This document shows, one piece after another, positions 33,276 through 44,129 of a stretch of DNA of 64,000 nucleotides; position 1 is the stretch's first letter; each line of letters starts with the position of its first letter. Below the pieces are notes generated by a model. The model saw nothing but the letters and a program-made list of their open reading frames with translations. It searched no databases and was not told where the DNA came from. Position numbers and translations under genes: made by a program. Source of the DNA: Termitomyces sp. T153 (taxonomy: Eukaryota > Basidiomycota > Agaricomycetes > Agaricales > Lyophyllaceae); the NCBI GenBank assembly GCA_018296165.2, contig JACKQL020000044.1:310001-374000 (forward strand). The letters run 5' to 3'.

Positions 33276-33509
33276 AAGAGTTGATGCATTTAGCTTAAAA
33301 CATTCTTCTCACAGATGAATTTAAAATATCTATAAGCATAGTATTATTTTAATATATAATAGTGTTTATTAAAAACTGTATTTTTGTAGTAGAAGAGTTG
33401 ATACATTCAGCTTAAAACATTGTTCTCACAGATAAACTTAGAATATTTATAAGCACAATAATATTTTGATGTATGATAATGTTCATTAAAGACTGTATTC
33501 TTGTTTTTT
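33276..33509. repeat. 117-bp tandem repeat, 2 copies
   Basis: AAGAGTTGAT(G/A)CATT..AGCTTAAAACAT starts at 33276 and again at 33393. The unit is AT-rich and the copies differ at roughly one base in eight. No coding content. Confidence 0.7.
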
Positions 33510-33724
33510 TTGCTATTCTGTAAATTATTCTAAAAAGTATGTTGTATTAAACTTGTTTTTTTTATGTTAAATCAATGTTTCTCAAAAGCACTGTTGGCTG
33601 ATATTAAGCAAATGAAATTTTTTATGCAGTGGGCCAAACTTTATCATCATAAATTATATATGTTGGTACAATACTTTATGATATTACTGGATTATAAAAA
33701 TATCAAGCAAACAGTTAAGTATAT

Positions 33725-33816
33725 ATAGTGGCTCAAAAAACTGTCTCAATATTTTATACTTTTGAAAGATGACATTGGCATGAAGGATTGAAAGTATTTC
33801 AAATTCTGGTTAAAAT
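33725..33816 (+). repeat. Solo left end of a Tc1-type element
   Basis: GTGGCTCAAAAAACTGTCTC and about 85 following bases match the left terminal repeat of the Tc1 element at 28985, with more divergence. A matching right end in inverted orientation lies at 40364-40486. Confidence 0.75.
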
Positions 33817-33986
33817 GTATGATATATAATTTAATTTCTTTCTGTAATATTTACATAATTTTATAAAATAATATGTCTGAAAAAATGACTAATGTTGTGT
33901 AAAGTTATCAGAAGACTATTTGTAATAGTAGAAATACACATACCTGAGTTTATCAAAAAAGAAACAACATTGTTGAATAATAGTTA

Positions 33987-34338
33987 TTAATTGCTGTTGC
34001 AAGAACAAACTATATATATCAATTAATGAAATGAATACGAGCAACTTATGTAGTTTGAATAGCACAAGAGTTTGATCATTCATGATTTCTTTCAATACAT
34101 CAATTGCCTCATTCATGATTTCTTTCAATACATTAATTGCTTATTGTAAGTGTAAACTATATATATAAATTAATGAAATGAATAAGAGGTTTGAATAGCA
34201 TGAAAGTCTAATCATTCATGATCTCTTTTAATACATCAATTGCCTGTTGTAAGAGTAAACTATATATATAAATTGATGAAATGAAGAAGAAGTTTAAATA
34301 GAATGAGGGTCTGATCATTCATGATCTCTTTCAATATC
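33987..34338. repeat. ~105-125 bp minisatellite, 3 copies
   Basis: Each unit contains ACTATATATA(T)..AATT(A/G)ATGAAATGAA and GATCATTCATGAT(T/C)TCTTT. AT-rich; ends about 280 bp before the Ngaro element. Confidence 0.65.
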
Positions 34339-34617
34339 AGGTTAAACACATGTTTCTTCATTATTGTGCAAAGTACTGAGTACTAACAATTATGTGTCAT
34401 GCATGCCAGCTGTAAGAGAGTCCTAAATAACTATATATAAAAGCTTCAACTAAATGTTATTGCACATCATTTAAATATATGTAAAATGTGGTGACTATAC
34501 AGTTGCTGCAATCAAAGCCTTTCAACATGAAGTGGCAGGACTCATAGTTGATGTGAGTGTAAGAATTTTGAACCAAAGAGTAGATGAAGATATGAAGCTT
34601 GATTAGTTGATAAATAT

Positions 34618-34902
34618 GGTTTGGGCAAGAGTGTGATGGAGTTGCCTGTGGTTAATTCAGGCAAAGGCCTTTCACTCGTCACACTTGCATATATGGCCCT
34701 GGTCACTGGCCACTGGCCACCCTTTTCCTTTGTCTCATTGTTCTACCTCATATATTAGAACCTGTGGGCGCTTTGTGTAACCTCCATCATCTCACACTGT
34801 GCTCACAGGTAAGTTCCTTGTTTAGATATTATTCTTACTTGTCTCACACTGCACTCACAGCGCCATCACATAGTTACTCTTTGCATCATGCGTTCTTATC
34901 TC
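34618..34902 (+). repeat. A1 repeat of the Ngaro element
   Basis: Matches A2 over 285 bp. It contains an apparent intron: donor ACAG|GTAAGTTCC near 34809 and acceptor CTCACAG near 34860. Confidence 0.85.
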
Positions 34903-35006
34903 AATCTAATCTATCAGCATGTGCTTGATTGTGCATGCCCCCACAGACACTCAGAACTTCAGACAGACGTTTCACAAGAGCCTCTCCTAGTCCCACAGTT
35001 GACACA

Positions 35007-35860
35007 ATGCCTCCAGTTGACGTGTTGATCTTGGAGTAGCTGAGCACGTTGCACAAATCTCAGGCAGAACTCCAATCCTTGATGCAGGATCTCATGTCTA
35101 GATTACACACATCTCCCGTAGCCTCCCTGCCACCAGCTGCTGCAGCCCCTCCCAGCACTGCTGCACTCTTGGAGGCAAGCACATTTGTACCACCAATCCC
35201 CAGTGCCAGAATCAACAGTGCATCCTCCGCTGCTTTCCTCTCTCTTTGCACCCATTTTCCCAACATCAACATGGTGGTCATTGCAGCTATTATCACCCAC
35301 AAATTCAAAGCCTCAGATTTGCACAAACTCGACCCCACAAACTGGGACAAAGAGATGGCCTACACTTTCAACAGTTTGACCAACCAGTTTGAGGTCAGCA
35401 ACCAAGCAGCCAGGGAATACAAAACCCCCTTTTCTGTGATCATCCCCCTCCAATCTTACTTCGACATCCTGTCTTTCCACATCAATAATGCATCTGCTAC
35501 GAGCGCGTTCTTTCAGTATACAGCTCACCTTATTAAACTTGTTGCTGAGTACAAATAGTCGGCAGTGTATGACTATCATGTGGTCTTCTTCAACTGTCAT
35601 CATGCAGAGATGGCAGCAGGTGATTTCTCTCAATGGGGGAGGTGTGACAATGACCTCCTGTCAGAACACGTCTATGCACACAGGAAACCCATGCCTTCCA
35701 AGCATCCTATGGCTCACAAACAGACATCAAACTCTGGTGAAGCATGCAGGAAGTTTAACAACAGGTGCTGCACAACCAGCCCTTGTCTCTGGGGCTGCCC
35801 ACACTCTTGCGCCATGTGCGGCAAGCTTGACCACAGGAAACACCAGCATAAAGATTAACT
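35007..35860 (+). pseudogene. Ngaro gag-like protein with Cys/His finger
   Basis: Starts at ATG 35007 (MPPVDVLILE) and is broken by in-frame TAG codons at 35037 and 35556, then shifts frame. The middle contains LHKLDPTNWDKEMAYTFNSL and ITHKFKASD-type segments typical of the nucleocapsid-like ORF. A Cys-rich end near 35740-35855 (CRKFNNRCCTTSPC..., SCAMCGKLDHRKHQH) is the probable nucleic-acid-binding finger. Confidence 0.7.
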
Positions 35861-35891
35861 GGACAGGCGGGCAAGTCATCGCTCCCATTCC

Positions 35892-37778
35892 ATGGTGTCT
35901 TGCCCAAACCCCTCCATGGGCACTTTCTCTTCCTCACCTGGCTTTACATCACTGGTACCACTCGCTCCCGACCTCCCACTCCTTCCATTATGTCCCAACA
36001 CTTTTCCTTGCACTAATGCCCCTCTACTTGACATCTCGCACCTTCCCCACATCCACTCATCCCTTAATGAGCAGGCATGGTCCCATTATCTATGCAATTA
36101 CCCAGACCCAATCCTTGTACATACAATATCTCAAATAATACAAGTTGGTGCCAACATTGGCTTCATGGGTGATTGGTCTGTAAGCTACAACAGTGTCAAT
36201 CTCAAGTCCACTCTCTCCGCCCCTTCTACCATTGACTCCATATCAAAAGACATTGCTACACAAGTCAACTATGGGCAAATGCAAGGTCCATACACATCAC
36301 CTCCATTTGACAACTTCTGCGCATCGCCCATTGGGGCAGTCACCTGCAAACATTTAACCAAAATCTGCCACATCTACCATCTTTTGTGGCCTGAGGAAAG
36401 CTCTGTAAACAATGGAATTGCTGGTTCTGAGGCCTCAATCATGTACAACATGATTGATCGTGCAATCAACAACCTGATAGCATTGGGCCCAGGATCTCTC
36501 ATGCTCAAACTCAACTTAGAATCCGCTTTCCATCACATCCCAGTCTGGCAGTAGGACTGGCCTCTCCTTGGCTTCGAATGGCTAGGAAGCTACTACCATG
36601 ACCTTGTACTCACATTTGGCACCTGTTTAGCCCCATACATTTTCAATCTATTCATGGAAGCCTTGCACTGGATCCTCCAGCACAATGTCCCCACCTGCAT
36701 CCACCACTACCTCAACAACTTCCTTAGCATATTCATGCCAGAGACACCAGCTTCACTCGTTCACTCTTCCCTCAACTGGGCACTTGATCTTGGGTCTCAG
36801 CTTAGTCTCAGCTTCCAACCCTCAAAAATTGTCAGTCCAGACACCAGGATAGAATTCCTAGGCCTTGAGCTTGACTCGATAGCCATGGAGGTTTGTCTGC
36901 CACCAGAAAAGCTCAATTATCTATTGAGCCTGATATCTGACTGGACCATGCATAAGTGTTGCACATGCCACGACCTCAATGAGCTGACCGGCTTCCTGCA
37001 ATTCACCTTCCAGGTAATTCCCATGTCCTGCACCTTCCTCCACAGCCTCTATGATTTTGCCATGTCATTTCCTTCTGGGCCTTTCATTTCCTGCCACATA
37101 GCCTGGGCTGCACATGATGACATCAGCTGGTGGTGCTCAGTGGCCCCACACTGGAACAGCGTCCGCTGGTTCTCAGCACATTGCCCTCACCACCTTTGCA
37201 GTGCACATATCCAGGTCAAGGAAATGTTTGCAGTCGTCCATGCCATCCTCTGTTGGAGTGAGTCTTTCACAGGCTGCCACATTGTCTTCCATGTCAACAA
37301 CAAGGCTGTCTTTCATGCAATCCACAACAAGTCAATATCCTCGCTGCCAACAATGAAGCTTATCAAGCACATGATAGCCCTGGCCTGCCATCTCGATTTC
37401 TCCTTCTCTTCTGAGTGGCTTTCTTCTACTGAGAATTCAATCGCTGATGCTGCTTCCCATTTCTCTTATTCTTGCATGTTCACTATTCCACCTTGGCTCA
37501 ATCAGAAACCCACCTCAAAGCACCTCCAGCTTGGTGGTACAAGCAAAACCGCCATCACCCCAAAACCATCACTTTCTACTTATGGCATGGGCTTGCCGCC
37601 AGCACAAGGAGAACTTATTCCACCAGTCAATGCTAGTACATCCTTCACACCCAACTCAATGGCCTTTACAACCCCGATGGCTCGATCCTCCCAGCCTCTC
37701 AGCATGCCATCCTCTCCTGCGTTGCAAGCCTCAGCCCATGAGTTCAACCCAAGACCATCAAGGCCTATCTGGCCTTAG
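35892..37778 (+). pseudogene. Ngaro reverse transcriptase-RNase H
   Basis: Two open stretches (35892-36554 and 36654-37778) separated by a TAG. RT landmarks: LKLNLESAFHHIPV (family KLDLKDAFRHIPV), LLGFEWLGSYYHDLVL, APYIFNLFMEALHW, then the motif C box HHYLNNFLSIF where YLDDF is expected (Asn codons 36714-36719). RNase H-like features follow: VKEMFAVVHAILCW, IVFHVNNKAVFHAI, SSEWLSSTENSIADAAS. The catalytic Asp pair and the motif A Asp are both Asn, so it is dead. The last ~100 codons overlap the start of the recombinase in another frame. Confidence 0.9.
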
Positions 37779-39249
37779 TACGCTCCCTCCACATTGACGC
37801 TGACCTCCCCTTCACTGCAATGGAGTCCCCCCTCGTCCAACGTCTACTCCAGGGCATCAAGCATTTCCAGATCCTCCCAGCCTCTCAGCATGCCATCCTC
37901 TTCTGGGTTGCAAGCCTCGGCCCGTGAGTTCAACTCAAGACCATCAACAGTATCCCTCCACTGCCCTACATAACTGCTATGAAAGTATTCTGATGTATTT
38001 AGACTAATTTTTCAATGGCTTGTTCTGCTAGAATAGCTCACCAATGTTTGTAATGGTGACTGAAAAATGTGGATATCAAATTTCTATAATTTTTAATTTC
38101 AATTACACACTGCATTAGCTAGAACATAGAAGAGTAATTACTGGAAAGTATGAATCCAAATAGTGCATGTGTTTTTGAGTTATTGTTTGCTAAAGATTTG
38201 ACTCTGAAAGTGACAATGTGCCAACTTGTTTGCAAAGAACAATAAAGTTTGCAAGTACATCACTAATGTTGAGAGGTGTGAACAGTATTGGCAATGGGAT
38301 TTCAGGAGTGGTGTCAAGTATCATTGTAGGAAAGATAGTCAGCAATGGGTTTTTGAATAATGAGATGATTTGGCTTTTGTAAGTGGCATTAAAGTACTGA
38401 TGCCGTGAAATTTTGAAGCCTAGACTCACAGGATGTATTGAGTCGGTATGCTCCCTCCATGTCGACGCTGACCTCCTCTTCACCGCAATGGAGTCCTCCC
38501 TTGTCCAACATCTACTCCAGGGCATCAAGCATTTCCACAGCAAACAGGACCATCACCCAGTCCAGCCTATCACCCTCCCCATCCTCACCACCCTACTCGC
38601 CCACCTCAGGCCAAGAATCACTCCTGGCCACACTGCTGTCTATGCCGCTTGCTGCATCACCTACTTGGGCCTCCTTCACAGCAGGGAGTTCACTGTTGGC
38701 AAAGAAGGTAAGTTTAGTGCAAGCCCTTACTCTTGGAGCGCTATCCAGTTCCTGCCTGACTTTGCCAGTGCCATGCATGTCCAGCTCACCCTCCCGGCCT
38801 TGAAAACTGACCCCTTTTGGAAAGGCATCACCATTACAATGGCAGCAGCCCCCAGCTGCCCGTCTTGCCCTGTCACGGCACTCAAAGCAATGTACGCTGA
38901 ACTCCCCTGTGACAGCAATGCCCCTCTATTCGAGCAGCCTGATGGCAGCATGCTATCCTACACGCACTTTGTCACCACCATTCAAGATGCACTCTCAGCA
39001 GCAGGAATCAACTCCGCCCCCTTTGTGGGTCACAGCTTTTGATGCGGTGCCGCCTCTGCCATGGCAGCCGCAGGATACTCGGACTACAAAATTCAGCTCC
39101 TTGGCAGGTGGCATAGCAACTCTTACAAACTCTACATCAAAAACGACCCCGCTTGTATCCTTCACCTCTCTTCCCTCCTTCACATGGCCCATACTCACCT
39201 AGCCCCTTTTGAGCATCTGGCTCTGCAGGACTACACTGCCTTGGCTTGA
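37687..39249 (+). pseudogene. Ngaro tyrosine recombinase, interrupted
   Basis: Continuous frame from about 38440 to 39249: RSLHVDADLLFTAMESSLVQ, ITLPILTTLLAHLRP, LGLLHSREFTVG (first catalytic Arg replaced by His), NAPLFEQPDGS, APFVGHSF then TGA and Cys (family HSFRRG: the catalytic Arg is lost), QLLGRWHSNSYKLYI with the presumed nucleophile Tyr kept. Upstream, a ~180-bp segment is duplicated (37687-37868 and 37869-38535) with ~490 bp of foreign sequence between. The first Arg to His, Arg to stop and Arg to Cys changes are all CpG transitions. Confidence 0.88.
37957..38440. other. ~490-bp foreign insertion inside the recombinase gene
   Basis: AT-rich sequence with no similarity to the recombinase. 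It sits inside the second copy of a tandem duplication of the segment CTCCCAGCCTCTCAGC...GGCATCAAGCATTTCC. No clear inverted repeats or coding content; a minus-strand open frame (38190-38543) is unconvincing. Confidence 0.6.
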
Positions 39250-40029
39250 GTTTTGGCCCCTCTCCTTCCCGAGAGAGGAAAAACCAATTCTCAAGAACTA
39301 GTTTAGGACTCAAGAAATCGCACTATTTCTTTCCTGCAGAAATCACACACTAGATCGCATCAAGTCTCTTTCATCATCAAATTCCTTTCATCCCTCTTGC
39401 CTCACTCCAATGCCTCATCTCTCATCTGTTTCCATTCTCAGCAGCCTCAAATTAATGGTTTGGGCAAGAGTGTGATGGGGTTGCCCATAGTTAATTCAGG
39501 CAAAGACCTTTCACTCATCACACTCACATATATGGCCCTGGTCACTGGCCACTGGGCACCCTTTTCCTTTGTCTCATTGTTCTACCTCATATATTAGAAC
39601 CTGCAAGCGCTTTGTGTAACCTCCATCATCTCACACTGTGCTCACAGGTAAGTTCCTTGTTTAGATATTATTCTTACTCATCTCACACTGCGCTCACAGT
39701 GCTGTTGCATAGTTACTCTCCATGTCATGCATTCTTATCTCCCACCCACTATTCCTACTCATTCCATTCACTCTACCAAATTAATTATCACACTACTCCC
39801 TAGTCCCTCATAGTTACCTTGAGTTTTGGCCCCTCTCCTTCCCAAGAGAGGAAAAACCAATTCTCAAGGACTAATTTAGGACTCAAGAAATCGCACTATT
39901 TCTTTCCCACAGAAATCACACACTAGATCGCATCAAGTCTCTTTCATCATCAAATTCCTTTCATCCCTCTTGCCTCACTCCAACACCTCATCTCTCATCT
40001 GTTTCCATCCTTGGCAGCCTCAAATTAAT
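39245..40029 (+). repeat. B1-A2-B2 terminal repeats of the Ngaro element
   Basis: B1 (39245-39456) starts CTTGAGTTTTGGCCCCTC and ends CAAATTAAT, directly abutting A2 (39457-39741, GGTTTGGGCAAGAGTGTGAT). A 76-bp spacer leads to B2 (39818-40029), which repeats B1 with few differences. The recombinase stop codon lies inside the first bases of B1. Confidence 0.88.
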
Positions 40030-40363
40030 ATGTACCAAAAGACCAAATTGACAACATTGGCCTGGATCAAGATATTAAAATATCTTTTAGTTATTGCAGT
40101 AATGCCAAGTTTGGCCATTTTTTGCATATGGCTGCTGCCTGCAAAAGTGACAGATGTCTGAGGATGCCAACAGAGGATGATTGAGTGTGGAAGAAAGAAT
40201 GTGAAGATATTGTAATAACTAAATATAAGAAATACACTGAAAAAAATAGGTGTAAATAATTAGATGGTATGATACACAATATAATGGCCAATGCATATTT
40301 GTTACATGAAATACCATTGTAAACTTGATTCAAAGATGTGAATCATTGGAACTAAAATGAAAT

Positions 40364-40486
40364 ATGTAGCTATGATGCTATAGTATTTTATATAATTTAA
40401 CTAGAATTTTAAATACTTCCAATTCTTTATGCCAATATCATCTTTCAAAAAGTATAAAACATTGGAACAGTTTTTTGAGCCACTCT
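40364..40486 (-). repeat. Solo right end of a Tc1-type element
   Basis: Reverse complement of the Tc1 terminal repeat, ending GTTTTTTGAGCCACT and followed by CTA. It is inverted relative to the fragment at 33725-33816, so the two may be ends of one old element now split by the Ngaro insertion. Confidence 0.7.
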
Positions 40487-41109
40487 AAAGGCCAAATCCA
40501 AAGAGCAAGAAGATATATTTTCTCAATGGGATATGGCTGCAACAGACAAAGCAATTGATAACATTTTTGGTGAATCACTTGTGTCAATTGAGGTGAGAAA
40601 TCAACTAAGTCATTTATCAATAATACTGACTATATCTGCTCAAAATGCATTCTCACAGCTGCTTTTATCAAATAAAGAAATTTACTTTGATTTATTTGTT
40701 CTTAATTTCTTATGCATGTGTTTAAATTGAGTGTCCAAAAAGAAGTCTTATACATTCTGTTTTGGATGTTGCATGCATATGATTTTAATTCTGTTGCTAA
40801 ATTAAATGTTTAGTAAAAAGTCTGCTCATTATAATTTAATTCTATCTTGATTTTATAACTTTTATTGTAAAATAGCATCTTTTGAACAATCAACTATACA
40901 AAAGTTTCACAACAATGTTTTTTAAATGCATAGTTTTGCTGCTCAGAATTTTGAGGATTTATTGTAGGTATGCTATTACATATTTTCAGGTATTTATTTA
41001 AAATTCTTTCAATAAGAAAGTTCATAATCTCTTGTTTGCTATGGGATTTTGACATGCTTTAGCTAAAATGTGACTGCACACAGACTAGTCTCTTGGAATA
41101 TTTTGTGGC

Positions 41110-42115
41110 CAAACATCTGAAATGACTCAACAGCTTTGCATTCTTGCTAAAAAAGTCTATTCTGAATTAAAGACATATAAAACATCAAAAGCAGCTACTG
41201 CTTCTGCACATAAAAAAGCAACTACTAATGCAAAAAAATCAGGTAAAATGAAAGAATCTGAGCCTATTGCATTATTAAATAAACTAAGATCCTTTAAACT
41301 TGATACTCCAAAGATTCATTCAATAGTTCATTATCCAAAAGCAATCTGATGCTTTAGTATTATAAATTCTTATTCAACTCAAATTGTGAGCTAGCATGAT
41401 TGTTCTTCTAAATCTGATTTAATAATTTTATAAGGATGAAATAAAATATAAACAAATTAAGGCACTTTATGCACAAACTAATGAAAATCAGTTTGAGAAG
41501 CAGATTGCTCTACATGAGCACATAAATGCTAGATTTTATGCTATAAAGATATTATTGAAGAGAAAACTTTATCACTAACTAAATTCAGAGAAAAGATACT
41601 ACATTTCAAAAATTAGAAAATTATGTATCAATCTTCTACAATGGTTGTAGAAGCATAAACATGACCCTACTATAACAATATGTCTAATTTTTACTAGTTT
41701 GTATTTAAAATTCTAAAATAATAAATTAGAACTTCATGCTCTTTTGAGAATGAATGTTGTGGAAATATTATTATTATAAATTCAATCATCTATGGGCACA
41801 AGACTTTGTTAACTGCACTACATATGATAATTGATGTGATCAAGATACAGTCAATTCATGTCAACAGTCTGATGTGATGGTTTTTACAGAAGAGGATGAT
41901 CACAAATTAGTATTTCTATATTGTAAAGATTTTTCACATGCAATGGTGCAAATTTTGGGAAGTGGAGAACCATTTCAACAACCAGAGTTTCTCTGGTGTA
42001 ATTGTTATGGGCTTGAATATCAAGCCAAATCAGGCCTTGTTGAAAAGCACATGTATCAAATTGAGTTTATGGAGAGTGATGATGCATTTGCATTTGTGAT
42101 TGCTAGTATGTAATA
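41110..42115 (+). pseudogene. Plavaka-like (CACTA superfamily) transposase, C-terminal fragment
   Basis: Three pieces on the plus strand. 41122-41349: LNKLRSFKLDTPKIHSIVHY. About 41360-41560, after a probable intron: NSYSTQI, then KALYAQTNENQFEKQIALHE. 41874-42113: MVFTEEDDHKLVFLYCKDFS, PEFLWCNCYGLEYQ and FMESDDAFAFV. These match, from memory of the family, the end of the large transposase ORF common in agaricomycete Plavaka elements, including its bromo-adjacent-like C-terminal domain. Many stops and strong AT drift; the N-terminal catalytic part is not seen. Confidence 0.6.
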
Positions 42116-42808
42116 GTACAAAGGTTACAATGAACACAAGGCTCTTCAAAATATTCTTCTTCTTCTTCTTCATTGTCTTCATTCTCACACTGTCCTTATT
42201 CCTCATCTCCTCCTCTTGATTATACAAGTTATTTTCTCTATAGCAATCCTTTTCAGTCACTGATCCTTCTCCTTTTTAGGCTTGAAGGTCCCAAAGATCA
42301 TCATATGATTCCTCAGAGAAAAAGATTGATATCTCTGGAGAATATGCCATATTCAAGCTCTTTTGCATCTTGTGAATTGCATCTCATATAATCTGGTGTC
42401 TAATTCCGCTACCTGTAAAATGCACAAATATATCCCTGTCAACAAAACTAGACATTTTTTAATATTAGTGCTTTAATCAACAGTGTCAAAAAATATGATA
42501 TTTACTTATATATTGATGTAGAATAGGTTGATTCAGAAACAGATATAAAAATGTTTTATGCATATTGAAATGAAAGAAAGATTTTATATATCAATATGTA
42601 TAGATATGGTAAGGCCTAGTAAGGTCAAGTTAGCCTGTGGTCCCCCTGGAATTTTATATACCAAGATAGTATTGATTTCTTTGTACAATACAGAGGTTTT
42701 GAGGAAGATAATAATGCAAGCATTATGAAATTATATTATATTAATGACTGAATACAATTCTCAAATTATATTGTCTAAGTTGTCGATATAATGCTGAGAT
42801 CAAATATA
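42116..42808. other. AT-rich relic sequence
   Basis: Probable 3' remainder of the Plavaka-like element. Contains a short TTC/TCC-rich run (42157-42215) but no supportable gene. Confidence 0.35.
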
Positions 42809-43366
42809 GATTGGGCAAGTGAGTGATGGGGGTTGCCCAGGGTTATTTCAGGCCAATGCAATTAGATCACTTTCTCTCTTCACATTTGCACATTCTACCC
42901 TGGCCACTGGCCACTTTCCCTTTGTCTCAGTATGGCCATTGTCCTATTGTGTTATAAGCCTGTGGGCATCAGTACAAAGACTTGTCATTTCACACTGCAC
43001 TCACAGGTAAGTCTCACTTATTTACTTACCACATTGATCTTGATCATCTCACACTGCACTCGCAGTGCTGCCCACAAACTACATCACACATTTTTAGTCA
43101 CCCCACCCTCCATCCCTATTCCATTCCATTCCATTCTACTAGTTATCTCTCACTCACACCTACATACTTTAGTCTCTTGTAGTTAGCTTGATTTTTGGCC
43201 CCTCTTTCTCTCACGAGGGAGAAATGGATCATTGAGAACTGTTTGGACTCAAGAAATTGTATCATTTCTTTCCTGCAAACACTTGGGAAACCTTAAACAA
43301 AGTCTCCCACCTTGCTACTAACTTCTCTTCACTCGCCACTCTTCACACTGACGGCCTTGAATTAAT
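42809..43366 (+). mobile_element. Solo A-B terminal unit of a diverged Ngaro-type element
   Basis: 558 bp with the same order of landmarks as A2-spacer-B2 at 39457-40029 (573 bp): TTGGGCAAG(A/T)GAGTGATGGG, CTGGCCACTGGCCAC, CACTGCACTCACAGGTAAGT, CTCACACTGCACTCGCAG, TTTTTGGCCCCTCT, GGACTCAAGAAAT, and an end at CTTGAATTAAT. It has no internal genes. This is what recombination between A1 and A2 would leave, the counterpart of a solo LTR, but from a different subfamily than the full copy. Confidence 0.8.
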
Positions 43367-44129
43367 TTGGTTCCAGGCTATATTTGGCCTTGTTTTCTGA
43401 GTAACTTTCTCAATACAATATCACATAAATGTGTTAGCTCTACCAAATTTTTTTTTTGCATTGTTTATAAACATGTATAGCAAAACTAACTCAAACCCAC
43501 TGCCAGCAGCCACTGATGCTTTCTCTGGGAAAAGTGAAAAACAAACACATTTTGTGATTTCTAGTGCACATATTTCAAGGAGAAACAGGCATTAGATGAT
43601 GAAAAATGAATGTTTCTGTTACACTTTTGCAAAGGAAACACTCTCCAGTGAATGTTATAGGCATGTATGGATATTCCAGTAGAGTTTATCAACCTTATGG
43701 TACACATTGTGAAAGGCATAGGCATGTATGACAAGTATGGATGTCTATCACTCAATATGTCATAGCTATAAACCACTAGTCCTCACAGTGAGCTGTCCAT
43801 ATCTCTTACATTTTTCCTAATGTTTCATTGATAAATGTTGATATCGAAAATGACTTAACATAAAATATGACATTGACAAAACTTGCAGAAAGTTGCTGAC
43901 TCTGATCAAACTCGAAGAAAGTTCCAGAGAAGAGTAAGAGAGTTACCAACATTAACAGGAATTCAAAAGGTCAAGGTGGACATGTACTAAATACAGTAAA
44001 AACGGCAGCATAGAACTCAGAATTTTTGCTGATCATTCCAATGGATAAGACTCAAACGTGACCTATATATATCTGGGATTCTAATAGTCTTGGGATTGAT
44101 ACACCAACTTATACTTACATGTTGGCCAT
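43367..44129. other. Spacer, transposon island to gene island
   Basis: CpG-poor up to about 43840, then normal. No gene seen; it includes the 3' flank of the UbiA gene. Confidence 0.4.

Larger units (their letters stand above)
34618..40029 (+). mobile_element. Ngaro-type tyrosine-recombinase retrotransposon with split direct repeats
   Basis: Termini have the A1-(ORFs)-B1-A2-B2 layout of Ngaro elements: A1 34618-34902 and A2 39457-39741 (both 285 bp), B1 39245-39456 and B2 39818-40029 (both 212 bp). The inside encodes a gag-like zinc-finger protein, RT-RNase H and a tyrosine recombinase, all in the plus direction. There is no DDE integrase. The element is structurally complete but carries stops, active-site losses and an internal insertion. 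It replicates via an RNA intermediate and a circular DNA that the recombinase would insert. Confidence 0.93.

Noticed and set aside
37500..37778. C-terminal extension of the RT-RNase H frame as a separate domain
   Set aside because: The same DNA in another frame encodes the start of the tyrosine recombinase; the Ser/Pro-rich reading is typical read-through of the overlap.
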